A stretch of DNA of 64,000 nt from Nymphaea colorata (GCF_008831285.2 NC_045141.1:22102742-22166741); one strand, 5' to 3'; positions 1 to 10,796 are shown, numbered from the stretch's first letter. Notes: a model not told the origin generated them from the sequence alone. Program-made: numbers and translations.

Positions 1-40
1 TAAAGCATAAATAAAACTGAACTTTTATGTCCTATATTAC

Positions 41-349
41 TAGGTTAGGGATAAAAACAAAGCACTTTTCCTTTTTTGCTATCTAAACTTACTTATTGCT
101 ATGGTCGCATGAATAAATTGATGAGAAACATACATTAAGTTAATTATTTTTTGAATTTAATCATGTATTGATAAAACATAAGATTGAATGGCTAATATAA
201 CATCCAAATTTTTACCATGGAAAAATCTTCATTGTTTGTAAAAACAACTAAAAATAAAACATGTTTTATATCAAATAGTTTTTATAAACTCATGATGATG
301 GTTTTATTTTAGTAAAAAATTAGAGGGTCTGGTTTTTATCCCTAACGTA
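41..349. mobile_element. TA-flanked MITE (Mariner/Stowaway-like)
   Basis: The element has terminal inverted repeats: GTTAGGGATAAAAAC near the left end and its complement GTTTTTATCCCTAAC near the right end. TA lies at both borders (41-42 and 348-349), as expected for Mariner-type insertions. It is about 305 bp long, AT-rich and non-coding. A diverged relative of nearly the same length and orientation lies at 39261-39562. The superfamily is inferred from the TA flanks only. Confidence 0.6.
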
Positions 350-526
350 GCAGCCTGTAATCTACCAATTTTCCCCATGTTTTATATTGGATCCATAAAT
401 TTGTGAAAGGACCTTTTAGGTGCATTTAAGATGCAGATATGTGCTCCTTTTAAATTATGAAACGGTTGCAATTTTTTATTATCTTCTCGTTCGATTTAAC
501 AAAAAAAAATCTAAGAATTATATTTA

Positions 527-1186
527 TATGAGACTTCCCAAAACGGTGAAAGGAGGCCTGGTGGAAAGGATCAACAAGGACGTGTTTGTGGGTCAGGTGG
601 TGATGAGCTCGATGGCGACAGCCCTACTGGAATTGGGCTCCACCGACGACCTTAGGGTCCTTTGTAGCTTGATCCACGTCGTTAAAAGCCCCTTTGTCGA
701 TGAGATCCACCAAAGCAGGGAGCTCCTCAAGATCATAAAGGCCATGGATTCGAAAGACCAGGGGTTGAAATCAACTGCTTTGGATCGTATATTGGAGATT
801 GGGTACTTTGGCAAAAAGGAGGCAATCGAGGCCATTATGGAGGAGGATCTATTGAGGAAGCTGGTGCTCTTGCAGGTCGAAATCTTGCGGGCCTGATGAA
901 ACTGGGCAGTGCAAGTACTGAAGAAATGTAGGATTTCTCCACTCATTGTGGAGATGGTCACAATGGAGGGTCCCCTTCTATGAAGGAGGAGGGGTGGTTG
1001 GAGCAACACCCATTTGATGGGTGCGTGGCCAAGTTTGTTATACGGTTGGAGGTGGGGCAGGGGTTGAGGTAGAGGGAGAAGAGGGCCTTCAAGCTGGAGG
1101 TGCTTAAGAGAGTGAGAAAAGCGGTGGACTCCGACGCCGAGGCTGCTACCATTATTGTTGAGGTCTTGTGGGGAGCCTCGCCGTGA
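527..1186 (+). pseudogene. ARM-repeat protein pseudogene (C-terminal half)
   Basis: The reading frame from 527 to 896 gives armadillo-like text with the stretch [19 protein letters not shown], which I recognise from a plant family of soluble ARM-repeat proteins. The family's conserved C-terminus (CVAKFVIRLEVGQGL, then REKRAFKLEVLKRV, then DAEAATIIVEVLWGASP) follows at 1016-1186, but in another frame. So there is at least one frameshift between about 890 and 1016, and an in-frame TAG at 1070-1072 sits where the family usually has Gln. The N-terminal half is absent; upstream sequence is AT-rich with no matching frame. It is a decayed copy, with no sign of a working promoter. An open antisense frame over 593-1261 is a by-product of the GC-rich coding remnant. 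The exact paralogue group is uncertain. Confidence 0.7.
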
Positions 1187-1970
1187 ACCTTGGTGGTGGT
1201 GGTGGTGGTGGTGGAGAAGGAGGTGTCCGGTCGCCGGCGGCCGATGGGTGGTACAGATCATTTTTTATGCACATATACCAAAGGGAGAGTGTTGTGTAAT
1301 TGTAGCTTCGGAATTGTCTAGATTTGTAAAATGATTTTAATTATTAGAGGATTTGTCATCTGCATTTATTTTTTCCTATTGAATTGCATCTTTGACATGT
1401 GTAGCGGTGAAGGAGTCGTCTCTCCTCTTGCTTTTCGCACTTGTTAGGTTCTTCTGGAGAGACACTTTTTGTTTTCTTTGGACCTGAATTATGGAAGTTA
1501 GTGCTTAGGAGATCCAGAAGGTCTCTTGCAAAAGATTATTATAAACAGTGTGTTGCACTCTTTAACATTCCATACCATTTTCATACAAAATGTAGACATG
1601 AATCTCGGTCATCAAAACAATAGAAATCTACCTAAAGTGGCGTTACGATGCAGAAATAAGATCTTAAGAGTCAATAACGTCCTTTTAAGCTTATAAAACT
1701 CACTTTTGTATTGATTTCTATAATGTAAAACATAAAGATTAATAAAGTTTGAGTTAAAATAATAAGTGGTCGTTATGTATATACATGCTTTGTTAATTTT
1801 TTTTTCCTTTCATATTTAAACCAATTTGTACAAGATCTATATTTTTACTGAATTAGTTTTTAGTTCATGTTACCAAACAAGAACACCATTCATCTAAATC
1901 CAAACAGTTCTAATAATAGTAAAGGTGAGATTGGAAGCACTTACCCGAACAAATTATGACTGTGTGCATA

Positions 1971-2002
<32 letters not shown>

Positions 2003-2123
2003 TACTGAATTTAATGTATTAATGTACCCACTTTATTACATGATGATACATAGGATCATAAGTAGGATTCGGTTAATGAGCACCAACATAATTGAAAGTG
2101 GGAAACAACGATTGGTGGTTTGC
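1187..2123. other. Spacer, no gene seen
   Basis: The sequence is AT-rich with only short chance frames. It includes a (TG)n-(GA)n microsatellite at about 1971-2001. Confidence 0.6.
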
Positions 2124-2397
2124 TTAGGCAATCTGGATGGGCTTGGGCTCGACAATGAGAGAGTAGGGACGGTCCATGGACTCATGCTCCAAGACACCAA
2201 TGTCATCTTCATGATCATACATGCACTGGGAGACCCTCGCAATGTTGAGAGCTATGTTCATGAAGGAACAAGAGAAGGCGGTCTGTTGTTGTTGTTGTTG
2301 TGCTGATAGTAGCTTCTTGTTCAACCTTCTCCATGCATACCTTAGCAAGTTCCTTGTGTACTGTCATGCTTGCTCCTTCACTACCGTTGTCTCATTC
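2124..2397 (-). pseudogene. Terpene synthase last-exon fragment
   Basis: Read on the minus strand, this encodes the C-terminal end of a plant class I terpene synthase. It has LRYAWRRLNKKLLS (family pattern: a helix with AW..hN.E.L), then FMNIALNIARVSQCMY (family motif NLARvsqcmYqy.Dg), then a tail matching the usual ..DR..SLlVepiPi end, closed by TAA at 2124-2126. A run of CAA codons (2282-2300) adds a short Gln tract not normal for the family. An in-frame TGA lies at 2364-2366 inside the exon. The earlier exons, including any with the DDxxD metal-binding motif, are not found nearby: the fragment stops exactly where an LTR-like repeat begins at 2398. I judge it non-functional. The subfamily (TPS-a, b or g) cannot be told from this piece. 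Confidence 0.72.
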
Positions 2398-3232
2398 TGT
2401 TAACGATAATGTTGAAAGAATATCGTTTTAGAGAAATTTAAGGAAAGAATCCCTACAAGATCAATCAAAATAATGATAAAGGAAAAAAAAATCTTTCGAC
2501 AAAAATTAGATTTAGCTTCCGATTTAGTTTTCCATGTTTATCATCGCCAAGATTATAATGTTAATGATAATGTTGAAAGGCAACTGTTATAGAGAAATTC
2601 AAGAAAAAAAATCCCACCACAATCAATCAGAATTAAAGATAAAGAGAAAATAAAATCTTTCCACAAAAGTCAAATTTAGTTTCTCATATTTATCGTTGCC
2701 AACATTATAGGAACTTCAACTATTTAAGTTTGTTTTATGCATTGTGTAACTAAGTCTCATGGTGGCCTTCCATAGTGAAAAATCATGTACGTTTAATGAA
2801 AATAATCTTTTCATTGCTGGTTTTATTTGCTTTGTTTTTTTTTATTTTTTAACTTGGTGTCAGAGCATGATGCTTGACAAAGAAGAATGAAGCTCATAAG
2901 TGACATGCAGATGACCAAATACATCACTGCCTTCTTCACCAAAGCGAAAACTCGATCATGTGAAGAAAATCTTGAGAAATCAAACTTGGGTTTTCTAAAT
3001 CACTAGCAAAGCACAATCTACCTTCACAAAAAACTTCATGAAGCAAATTTGGGCTCGCCGAATCACTACCGAAGAGATGACATGATCATCTTTTACAAAG
3101 TTCTGGAGCAAACTTGAACTTTTAAATTCATCGTCCAGTTTCAAAGAGGATGTTAACAATAATGTTGAAAGACAATCATTCCAGAGAGATTCAAGGAAAG
3201 AATCTCAAGAAAATCAATCAAAGCTAATGATA
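2398..3232 (+). mobile_element. Compact LTR retroelement fossil (Copia/TRIM-like)
   Basis: Three related repeats start with TGTTAAC or TGTTAATG followed by AATGTTGAAAG, at 2398, 2559 and 3151. The middle copy (about 2559-2852) is the longest and is followed at 2855 by a primer-binding-site-like TGGTGTCAGAGC, which resembles the initiator tRNA-Met site of plant Copia elements. A purine-rich stretch precedes the third copy. The internal part is only about 300 bp with no recognisable gag or pol, so a miniature (TRIM-type) element or a heavily deleted Copia is possible. The first copy is a partial LTR abutting the terpene synthase fragment, which suggests tandem or nested insertion. It is clearly broken and old. 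Confidence 0.5.
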
Positions 3233-3467
3233 AAACTGCAATATTTTGTAATAGATCAGATGTGTTCGAACCTAATGCAGCGATCAGAACGTGAGGTGAG
3301 AAGATTTATGCAAGGATCGCTTTTGGTGTCCATGTTGTCAGCAGCGTTTGGGCCAACTACGTCTTTAATCGCCTTGAATTCGTCCAACAGCCCCTGCCCC
3401 AGCTACCACATGAACTTGAAACTGATCTAATTATTATCTTGTCCACGTCGTGTTTCTAATTATAGGG
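3233..3467 (+). repeat. Inverted repeat A, left arm
   Basis: This arm is the reverse complement of 4225-4469 apart from a few small indels and substitutions. Both arms share, for example, CAGATGTGTTCGAACCTAAT and the inner border CTAATTATAGGGGC. The arm starts where the third LTR-like repeat breaks off. Its partner starts about 760 bp away, and the DAHP synthase fragment lies between the arms. No protein in the arm is recognised. Confidence 0.85.
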
Positions 3468-3475
3468 GCGCTCCG

Positions 3476-3748
3476 CAAGCTTCCTAGACGAGGGGGGGGG
3501 GAAGCTCTCGATGCGGCTGAGAACCTCCTCGAGCTCTTGTTTGTTGGGGTACTGCGGAATCTGGAGTGCCTTCTTCAACTTCCAGCTATCGATCGCCCGC
3601 CCTTATTCCCTCCCAGATCAGCCGTCCCGGGCTTCAATGGTTCAGTCGACCGCACGGCCCGGACGGAAACGACGGACTTAGGCCGGATTTTGGGGCTTTG
3701 TGGCATGAGAGGAGGTTTTGAGAGGCGCCCATTTGCAGAAATCACCAT
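3476..3748 (-). pseudogene. DAHP synthase (class II) N-terminal fragment
   Basis: From the ATG at 3748 on the minus strand there is a Ser/Arg/Pro-rich leader ending in VSVRAVRSTEPLKPGT, like a plastid transit peptide joined to the AVHAAEP-type start of plant 3-deoxy-D-arabino-heptulosonate 7-phosphate synthase. A shifted frame (about 3601-3480) then gives [31 protein letters not shown] and RKLAER, which closely follow the family's conserved first domain. The frame change lies near 3580-3601. A run of C at 3488-3496 stands where the usual residues after SFPP are missing. The catalytic barrel is absent. The intact enzyme opens the shikimate pathway in plastids; this is a non-functional fragment, flanked closely by inverted repeat A. 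Confidence 0.75.
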
Positions 3749-3809
3749 TCCCGCCCCGCCCAACAAAGTTCCTATCTCAACTGGTCTCTCTCGCCTACTT
3801 AATATAATG

Positions 3810-3997
3810 CTTCTGCCCTTCTTAGCTCCAAATTCAGCCAGAAAACACAGTTAAGCAGAGGAAGCCCAACATTTGCGAAGCAGGCTGTACGTTATAGCCA
3901 ATACAAGTGACGACGCGTTGAGACATAGTTCACCGAAGATCGGTACTTGACCACTATGTTACAGACTTGAAATGACCAAAAATATTCCTGTTGTTTA
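3810..3997 (+). repeat. Inverted repeat B, left arm
   Basis: This arm is complementary to 5189-5373. Shared text includes CGGTACTTGACCACTATGTT and GCTGTACGTTATAGCC. It lies inside the span of repeat pair A, so pairs A and B interleave rather than nest. Confidence 0.85.
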
Positions 3998-4224
3998 CAA
4001 AACATATGTTGTTCTCTACATTAATTATTTCTGTAATTAATGCTATTAAGACAATCAAGTTAAGTAATGCATTAGTGACTGTGGAAATGAAAACAAATAA
4101 CATTGCCAAATTTGAAGTTTGATTGATGGGAACGATGCTATTATAAAGGAGAATTAAATTCAATTCACTATTCATGGCGGCTCTTGGAAGTGGGTGCAAG
4201 ACACGGAGGTCACAGGTGCAAGGA

Positions 4225-4469
4225 AGCCCCTATAATTAGAAACACGACGTGGAAAAGATAATAATTAGATCAGTTTCAAGTTCATCTAGTAGCTGGGGCA
4301 GGGGCTGTTGGACGAATTCAATTGAAGAAAATATCAAGGCGATTAAAGACGTAGTTGGCCCAAACGCTGCTGACAACATGGACACCAAAAGGGATCCTTG
4401 CATAAATCTTCTCACCTCACGTTCTGATCGCTGCATTAGGTTCGAACACATCTGATCTATTGCAGTTTT
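4225..4469 (-). repeat. Inverted repeat A, right arm
   Basis: This arm is the reverse complement of 3233-3467. It has a small extra segment (around 4313-4332) compared with the left arm. The open frame across it (4249-4455) is not a family I know, and its antisense frame repeats in the left arm, so coding potential is not supported. Confidence 0.85.
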
Positions 4470-4571
4470 AACTTAGAATTGGATACGCAATTGTGCAACT
4501 AACCATGCATATTTGTTGAAGCCGCACTCGATCTGAATCCGATCATGAATTGGGTTGATCCATCCATCTGC

Positions 4572-4716
4572 CCAGATCCACTACATGGACATCTTAAGTG
4601 GATCTGCCACTCAAAATAGACATGCAGACCTTGGAGCCTTTCAATTAACCCCGTTCTCAGGACCAGAGGCAGCCATTTTGAGATCAAATTTGTGGGGCAT
4701 CAGCATGAACATGAAA
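4572..4716 (+). repeat. Direct repeat C, copy 1
   Basis: This segment is repeated in the same orientation at 4891-5020 and in inverted form within 5398-5535. It contains CCAGATCCACTACAT and GGCAGCCATTT. It is non-coding as far as can be seen. Confidence 0.8.
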
Positions 4717-4820
4717 GAGAATATGGGTCTGCATCCAAAATGGTAGGCCTGGTCTCCATTTTGCAAGGAGATCACCGATCAGATCCAGTGGCCAGTCTCT
4801 ACAACCATTTCACATAGATA

Positions 4821-5032
4821 CAGATTGTGTTCTTCTTGTTTCGTCTTAACGCAAACTTTTTTCTAAGGAATAATCCATTGGATTCTGAGTCCAGATCCAC
4901 TACATATACATCTTAAGTGGATCTGCCACTCAAAATAGACATGCAGCCCTTGGAGCCTTTCAATTAACCCGTTCTCAGGTCCAGAGGCAGCCATTTGAGA
5001 TCAAATTCATGAACATGAACAACAAACCGGCC
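4821..5032 (+). repeat. Inverted repeat D, left arm (hairpin stem)
   Basis: This arm is complementary to 5389-5611, with a loop of about 356 bp between them. Landmarks are CAGATTGTGTTCTT at the outer end and GAACAACAAACCGGCC at the inner end. The arm includes direct repeat C copy 2 and lacks a short block present in the right arm. Confidence 0.85.
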
Positions 5033-5188
5033 TCTTAACATTCAGAAGCTAATTTCCAATTTTCATGTTATGTATGCCGTTAGTATAGGGAAACAATGTT
5101 CGTTCGCACTCCGAGGGGATTCAGGTAATTTTACAAAAGCATTTGTTTTTTGACCAATTCTACTTTAGACCATAATGGGGTTTCCATT

Positions 5189-5373
5189 TAAACAACAGGA
5201 ATATTTTTGGTCATTTCAAGTCTGTAACATAGTGGTCAAGTACCGATCTACGGTGAACTATGTCTCAACGCGTCACTTGTATTGGCTATAACGTACAGCC
5301 TGCTTCGCAAATGTTGGGCCTCCTCTGCTTAACTCTGTTTTCTGCCTGAATTTCGAGCTAAGAAGGGCAGAAG
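5189..5373 (-). repeat. Inverted repeat B, right arm
   Basis: This arm is the reverse complement of 3810-3997 and lies in the loop of hairpin D. A GCAGGCTGTAC motif is duplicated here (5294-5304 in complementary form and again at 5374-5383), probably marking a rearrangement join. Confidence 0.8.
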
Positions 5374-5388
5374 CAGGCTGTACATTAT

Positions 5389-5611
5389 GGCCGGTTTGTT
5401 GTTCATGTTCATGCTGATGCCCCGCAAATTTGATCTCAAATGGCTGCCTCTGGTCCTGAGAACGGGTTAATTGAAAGGCTCCAAGGTCTGCATGGTGGCA
5501 GATCCACTTAAGATGTCCATGTAGTGGATCTGGACTCAGAATCCAATGGATTATTCCTTAGAAAAAATTTTCACAGGCGTGGTTAAGACGAAACAAAAAG
5601 AACACAATCTG
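5389..5611 (-). repeat. Inverted repeat D, right arm (hairpin stem)
   Basis: This arm is the reverse complement of 4821-5032, with high similarity over about 210 bp. A transcript through both arms would fold into a long double-stranded stem. Confidence 0.85.
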
Positions 5612-5835
5612 TTTTATTTCCTTACACGTTTCTCATTTTTACTGGCGAGGTGGGTGGTCTCTGAGAGCAAGTATCCTCTATCCACTGGTTGGCACCGCAA
5701 GAGGAAGAGGAGGAATAAGAAGAAGGGACTCTACGAAATGAAAAGCTGAACTCTCCAAGGAAGCGACCAACTCTTCGCATCATCCACGAGCCGCAGTGTC
5801 CCTATGTCTCTTCTCCACGGAAACTATCATTCCTG

Positions 5836-6055
5836 GCATCGGGTTCGGCCGGCCCGGCCCGATAAGAACGTCAAAATCAAAGCTTAGAAATTGTATCGGG
5901 CCAGCCCGAGGCCCGGCCCATTTATAAATGGACCGGGCCAATGTAATTTCAGGCCTCGAGCTTTGGTTAATGCCCGAAGCCCGGCCCGGCCCGATTGATG
6001 ATGGGCCGGGCGGGTTTAGTCGGACTTTTGGGCGGGGCGGGCTGGGCCTGTTTCT
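5836..6055. mobile_element. GGGCC-rich hAT-like repeat remnant
   Basis: The segment is dense in GGGCCGG, CCCGGCCC and CGGGCC blocks on both strands. This composition is typical of short non-autonomous hAT-type repeats in plants and is unlike the AT-rich surroundings. No clean terminal repeats or target duplications were found. The open frames through here are composition artefacts. Confidence 0.35.
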
Positions 6056-7929
6056 CATTTCTTCTTTTTTCTCCTCATTCTCGCAAGAGAAATCGATCGA
6101 GTGGTTGTGGTGGACAGTCCATTGGAATGTAAAATCTGACCATGAAATGAAAAAATGATTGACTGGTTGCAATGATAACGAGAAGCGAGGGAGAGTGTGA
6201 TGAAGAGGCAGTAGCGAGGGAAAGAAGCGCGATGAAAGAAGCCCTAACGGACAGAAAAAAAAATCGTCGAAAAAAGGTCGGACCTTTAAAGTCGGTCCCA
6301 ATTCTCTTCCACGTTTGGGCAATCTCGTCAATGAGCCTTCCGCTCACCATCTCTTTTCTCCACCTAATCAGCTGGCAGCGTAATCCGGTCGAACTTGAGT
6401 TTTGGTTTAAATCCGGACTCACATGCTAACGCCTATTGTTAATCCAGTTACTGGATCTGAGTCGGTTCATTTATCCGTTCGGGGCCCAATAAAGATCTGC
6501 CTCAGTTAAATATGAATGTCAAATTTCGTGCTACTTGGATCTGATTCTGCTAAAAAAGGAAAAATAAAATCATAGTTCAGGTATGAATCGGATTGTACAG
6601 TCAATTCCTATCATTTAAAAAAAAAAAAAATACTTATCATCGACCTGAATCGGAACCTTTTCCATCTTTTGGTGCATCAAGGAGGTTTAAGTGTAAGTGT
6701 CATCCTCGAATTTTGGAAAAATTAAAAATCGCCCCTACAAAAGTTGTAAATTGTTCAACCCCAGTGAAAATTTTACATATTGTATAGCGGCCCTCCTTGA
6801 AAAGAAGCCTTGCTGCCCCCAGGATAATAAATGATAAATTCTGGGAACTATAGATAAGGATCACACCTACCCACATCTCTAGTAAAAAACTTGGAGAATA
6901 TTTTTAATAGTAACAGAAGATATGTGTTCCACACGTTTCACTAGGAGAACATAGAGTTTTTAAATGAAATGATGTTTTCTAAAACCGAATGCTTTTCTTA
7001 CCAGATGCTCTCTGACATCATGCTCAGTGGATGAGTGACATTGTAGCCAGGATTGGCACTTGTTGACTGGACAGAAATTAAAAATAGAGCCGACTACAAA
7101 ACCATGGACGGTGCATCTTTCAACTTGGATTGGTTAAATAAAACGTCCACGAATCATAATTGACGTGAAATCCCCAACCCATTCAGATTTCATCCAATCG
7201 TCCTCACCCATACATGTAATGCAATGGACCGGAGGATTTTTCCATTTAAATAAAAAAAATTATGAAATATATATATATATAACATGGAAATAAGCTTCCG
7301 AATGGTGAGCCACCGGTTTGTTGTATGTCATGTGGAGCAACTTTTTTGTAAATTATTTAGTTAGAGGTAAACCCTCGCTCAATTTGCAGGTGCTTGTACA
7401 CACACGAAAGTTATATATATATATATGTGTGTGTGTGTGAAACAAAGAAAAGCAGAGTGCAAAAAAGTGTAGGCACCGCAGTGATGGTTGGCGATTAACC
7501 CTGTTTGAAAGTGGAAGTTCCAATACTAACAGTAAAGATGAGAATGTGCAAAAGGGACATGCAAAGTACTAAACGTTAAGGAAGTGAATGTACTGGAAAA
7601 TACTATATCAGGGTACTAGACGATAAGATTAGATGAAGCATAGCGAAGCAAGCTGCCAACCAGAAGCAGGGAAACCAATTTAAGCAAACGAAAGTAAGTT
7701 TTCTAGCTGCTGCACGTGTTTGAGATCACCATTTTCAAGATAAAAAATTGAATGAAACTGGTCAAGCTACAAATTCGATAAATTTGGGTCAGCAGGAGAA
7801 TTAGTCTCACAATCCGAGCAAGAGCCAAGCTTGCCCTTCACGTTGTGCTTGGGTGTAGAGCTGTTCCAGTACCAAAAAGTGAGATTTCCGCATGCTTAAC
7901 TTGAACATAGCTTAACTTGAACATAGGAG

Positions 7930-8290
7930 CTCAACCTTAGGTTGAGCGTCCGGCTGGGTACCCAATTCGTACTTAGTTCTCTGCCCAACTTGAATCCGGG
8001 CTCGGGCTCGATAAAAAGGGCATTGGGCTGGCCCGATCAATTATCAGACTGGCCTGGTGGGTCCGATTAAGCTCGTATGAGCATGATAATATTTTTTTAA
8101 TAGATACTTTTATATATAATTATAATATTTTATTACGAATGAATTATATTTGTATTAAAAATATATATTTTTAATTTAATCAGACCAGGCCTAGGCTGGA
8201 CTCGGGCTCGAATTTTAAAGACCGAACCCAGACCTGAGTTTCTGGTGTCAAGCCAGCCCAAGCCCTATTCCTTATCGGACGGGACCAATG
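7930..8290. mobile_element. hAT-like non-autonomous repeat, AT-rich core
   Basis: GGGCTCGGGCTCG and GGGCTGGCCCGATC on the left face CAGACCAGGCCTAGGC and CTCGGGCTCGAATTTTA on the right, around a very AT-rich centre. The arrangement resembles short hAT-type elements of plants. Terminal repeats and an 8-bp target duplication could not be delimited. Confidence 0.35.
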
Positions 8291-8499
8291 GTCAGTCTTA
8301 GTTCAACCCCTTTTTATGGTAAAAGAAGCATAATCTCTTGTGTGTTGAACTTGAGACATACAAGTCACAGCCCATTCATTTGACCTATGGCCCAGTATTT
8401 TCAAGCCATTAAGGGATCATTAGGGGATCAATCCCTGCTATTTTGCATATTAAAACTGATCAGATTGCCAATTCAATAAATCAACCAAAAGATATGTTG

Positions 8500-8550
<51 letters not shown>

Positions 8551-8578
8551 TATGTGAGAGAGAGAGAGAGAGAGAGAA
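8500..8578. repeat. Compound microsatellite (ATT)n-(TA)n-(GA)n
   Basis: A run of about 16 ATT units passes into TA and then GA dinucleotides without interruption. Confidence 0.95.
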
Positions 8579-10788
8579 AAGAGTAGGCAGTGATCTTGAC
8601 AATGATGCAAGAAAAGGCCGATGCATTACTAGCTGTCCACATGCCAAGTTAGCAATGCATCTCTTTATTGGCTTTCCACTATAAATGGTAATAATTTAGC
8701 GATCTTAAGTGTCACATCCTTACCCTGAATTCAGTGGATTCTATTTATTCTTTGATCTACCGGACGTCAACACGCCATTTGAAAGTGAAACTCTACCAAC
8801 CACACCGAGGACGTCACAACTTGTTAGGGAACGCAAATGTCATGGTTCACTTGTAACTCCGATGTGTAGTCGCTTGATTTATCACGCGCTTAAAAAGATT
8901 CGGAAGCACTAAAACTCCTTTTACATAGTTGAAAACCTACGTGCATCACTAATCTTTTACATTGTAATCGATGGAGTCCAGCTTGTGATTAACTTAACCA
9001 GAGTTCAGCTAATGAGTTGAGATCATATGTATTTACAGCTCAACTGGTGCTGGAAATGATGAGAAGACTCTCCAATATGGTGTCCGCGCAGTTTCCATCT
9101 CTAACCAGAGTTTGGCTAAGAAGTTAAGCTCTTATATATATATATATATATATATAACCAGAGTTTAGGTAATGAGTTGCATGTGGATGATATATGCTGT
9201 GCATAACAATATATGTTAGGGTTAACGTGTTCCCCAACCTTGTGATTACGTAAAATTTAAGTATGCAAGGTGGGACGTATGGTATAGGAAAAATATGTGA
9301 GCTTATGCTCTAAACTAATATGTGTATTAGAGCCGTATATCTTGTGATTTTAGTATAACTTTTTGAATGAAGCACATCTATTTTTTGTCATTTTATTATA
9401 AAAAAAGCAAGGAGTGTGCTTGAAATTAATAATACTGCAAATATTAAAGAGAATTTAGCAGTTGGCATACTTTCATTTCAAAACTGGTTATGTGCGCACC
9501 CTGCACGTAACTCCATCTCCTTCCTTTTCTTTTCTTTAAGAAAACCTACTCCATAATTATATTCTTGGACAAAGAATAAGATGCAAAATTTTCCTTGGGT
9601 ATGAATGCGGCGTTCAAAGCTGTTTCTCTACTCTCTAGACACCATGGATAAGATCACTGATTAGAGATTACCCATGCGTAATCCTACTGTCCTGTCTATA
9701 CCTTGTAAATCTTTCTCTCTCTCTCTCTGCTTGTATGTTCAATTGCTGATGATCTAACTCTGCACGGTGAATGGAACATCTAGATCTTCCTAATCTTTCT
9801 ATAGATAGCTGTTTCTTCGAGCAAGAACAAGTTCTCTTGATTGTTTACTAATTAATTGGTAGCGCCTTCAAGTTTCACGAACCAGATGCAGCTAATTATG
9901 TATGATCTATGACGGACGATGGAATCTGGCTGCCTTTCCTCCAACAAAAGGACCTCTGGTTTTAACATTTCTTTACCTAACCCCGATACGTCACACGGTC
10001 TGAGTTGTTTGCCCACACACCTTGTGCCGGCCGTTCCCTTTGATCTGTTCCTGCTTGTTGGCAGTAGGTAAAAGAGCACAGGCAACCCCCCTCTCTCTCG
10101 TAATTCATATGTAACAATCGAGAAACAATACTGGAAAAGGTGATCGGCATGCAGCATCACTTTGTTGTTTAATTGACCGCAAATTCTTCTTGCTTTCCCT
10201 GTATATCAACCATTCAGTTCTTCTAAATCAACTGAAGGAACAAAGTGCAGTTTTGTTTTTCCTTTCTGCACAATCAATCACTACTAATCTTCAATTAATT
10301 CTCAGCCGGTCGAATGGCTATAAACTTACATCAACTAACAACAAGGGCGTCGGTGATGCATCATTACATTCGTTAATGCTCCAGAGCAATAAGGAGTTGA
10401 AAAAATTCCAAGTGTCTTATCACATCATGTCAATGATACTTTTTCCTTTTTCTTATTCTTTTTCTTTTCTTAGTTCTAAAGTCTGTCTTGGTAGAGAGAA
10501 GGCTGGCATGCTAGCTTCTCTCAATCCTTTCATCGATCTCTTTCTTGTGGTGTGAAATGGGTTCGTCGCTTTTGTGACATTCTTCGCCTATGCATGTAAA
10601 AGGAATGAATAGGCCCCTACTTTTTCTTCAGATCAGATAAAACTCCATACTTTGATTTATGCAGTACAGCATCAAGCGCAATACTTCTGCTTTTTGAGAT
10701 ATGTAGGCCCAACCAGAGAATGAATTTGCGACTCCACACGACCTCTTCCAACCACTTCTTGACGATTCGAAGACGCGTTTGTAAATGG

Positions 10789-10796
10789 TATAAATA
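10789..10796 (+). promoter_or_regulatory. TATA box of the glycine-rich protein gene
   Basis: TATAAATA lies 66 bp upstream of the ATG at 10862, in a good position for a short leader of about 40 bases. It is followed by a C-rich stretch typical of plant core promoters. Confidence 0.75.

Larger units (their letters stand above)
6056..10788. other. Spacer, no gene seen
   Basis: The stretch is AT-rich with short chance frames only. It holds a second hAT-like remnant (about 7930-8290), microsatellites at 7268-7280, 7413-7438, 8500-8578 and 9133-9157, and A-rich tracts. The last kilobase is presumably the upstream region of the glycine-rich protein gene. Confidence 0.6.

Noticed and set aside
593-1261. 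222-codon open frame on the minus strand
   Set aside because: It lies opposite the ARM-repeat remnant, starts in a GGT/ACC repeat and has no family resemblance.
4249-4455. ORF in the right arm of inverted repeat A
   Set aside because: The copy in the left arm is not kept open in the same frame and no family is recognised, so it is treated as part of a repeat.
5780-6331. 183-codon open frame on the minus strand
   Set aside because: It runs through the GGGCC-rich repeat and a purine tract. Its Pro/Gly/Arg composition follows base content.
9852-10160. 102-codon minus-strand frame upstream of the glycine-rich gene
   Set aside because: No family recognised, no promoter signal, and it lies in the probable upstream region of that gene.
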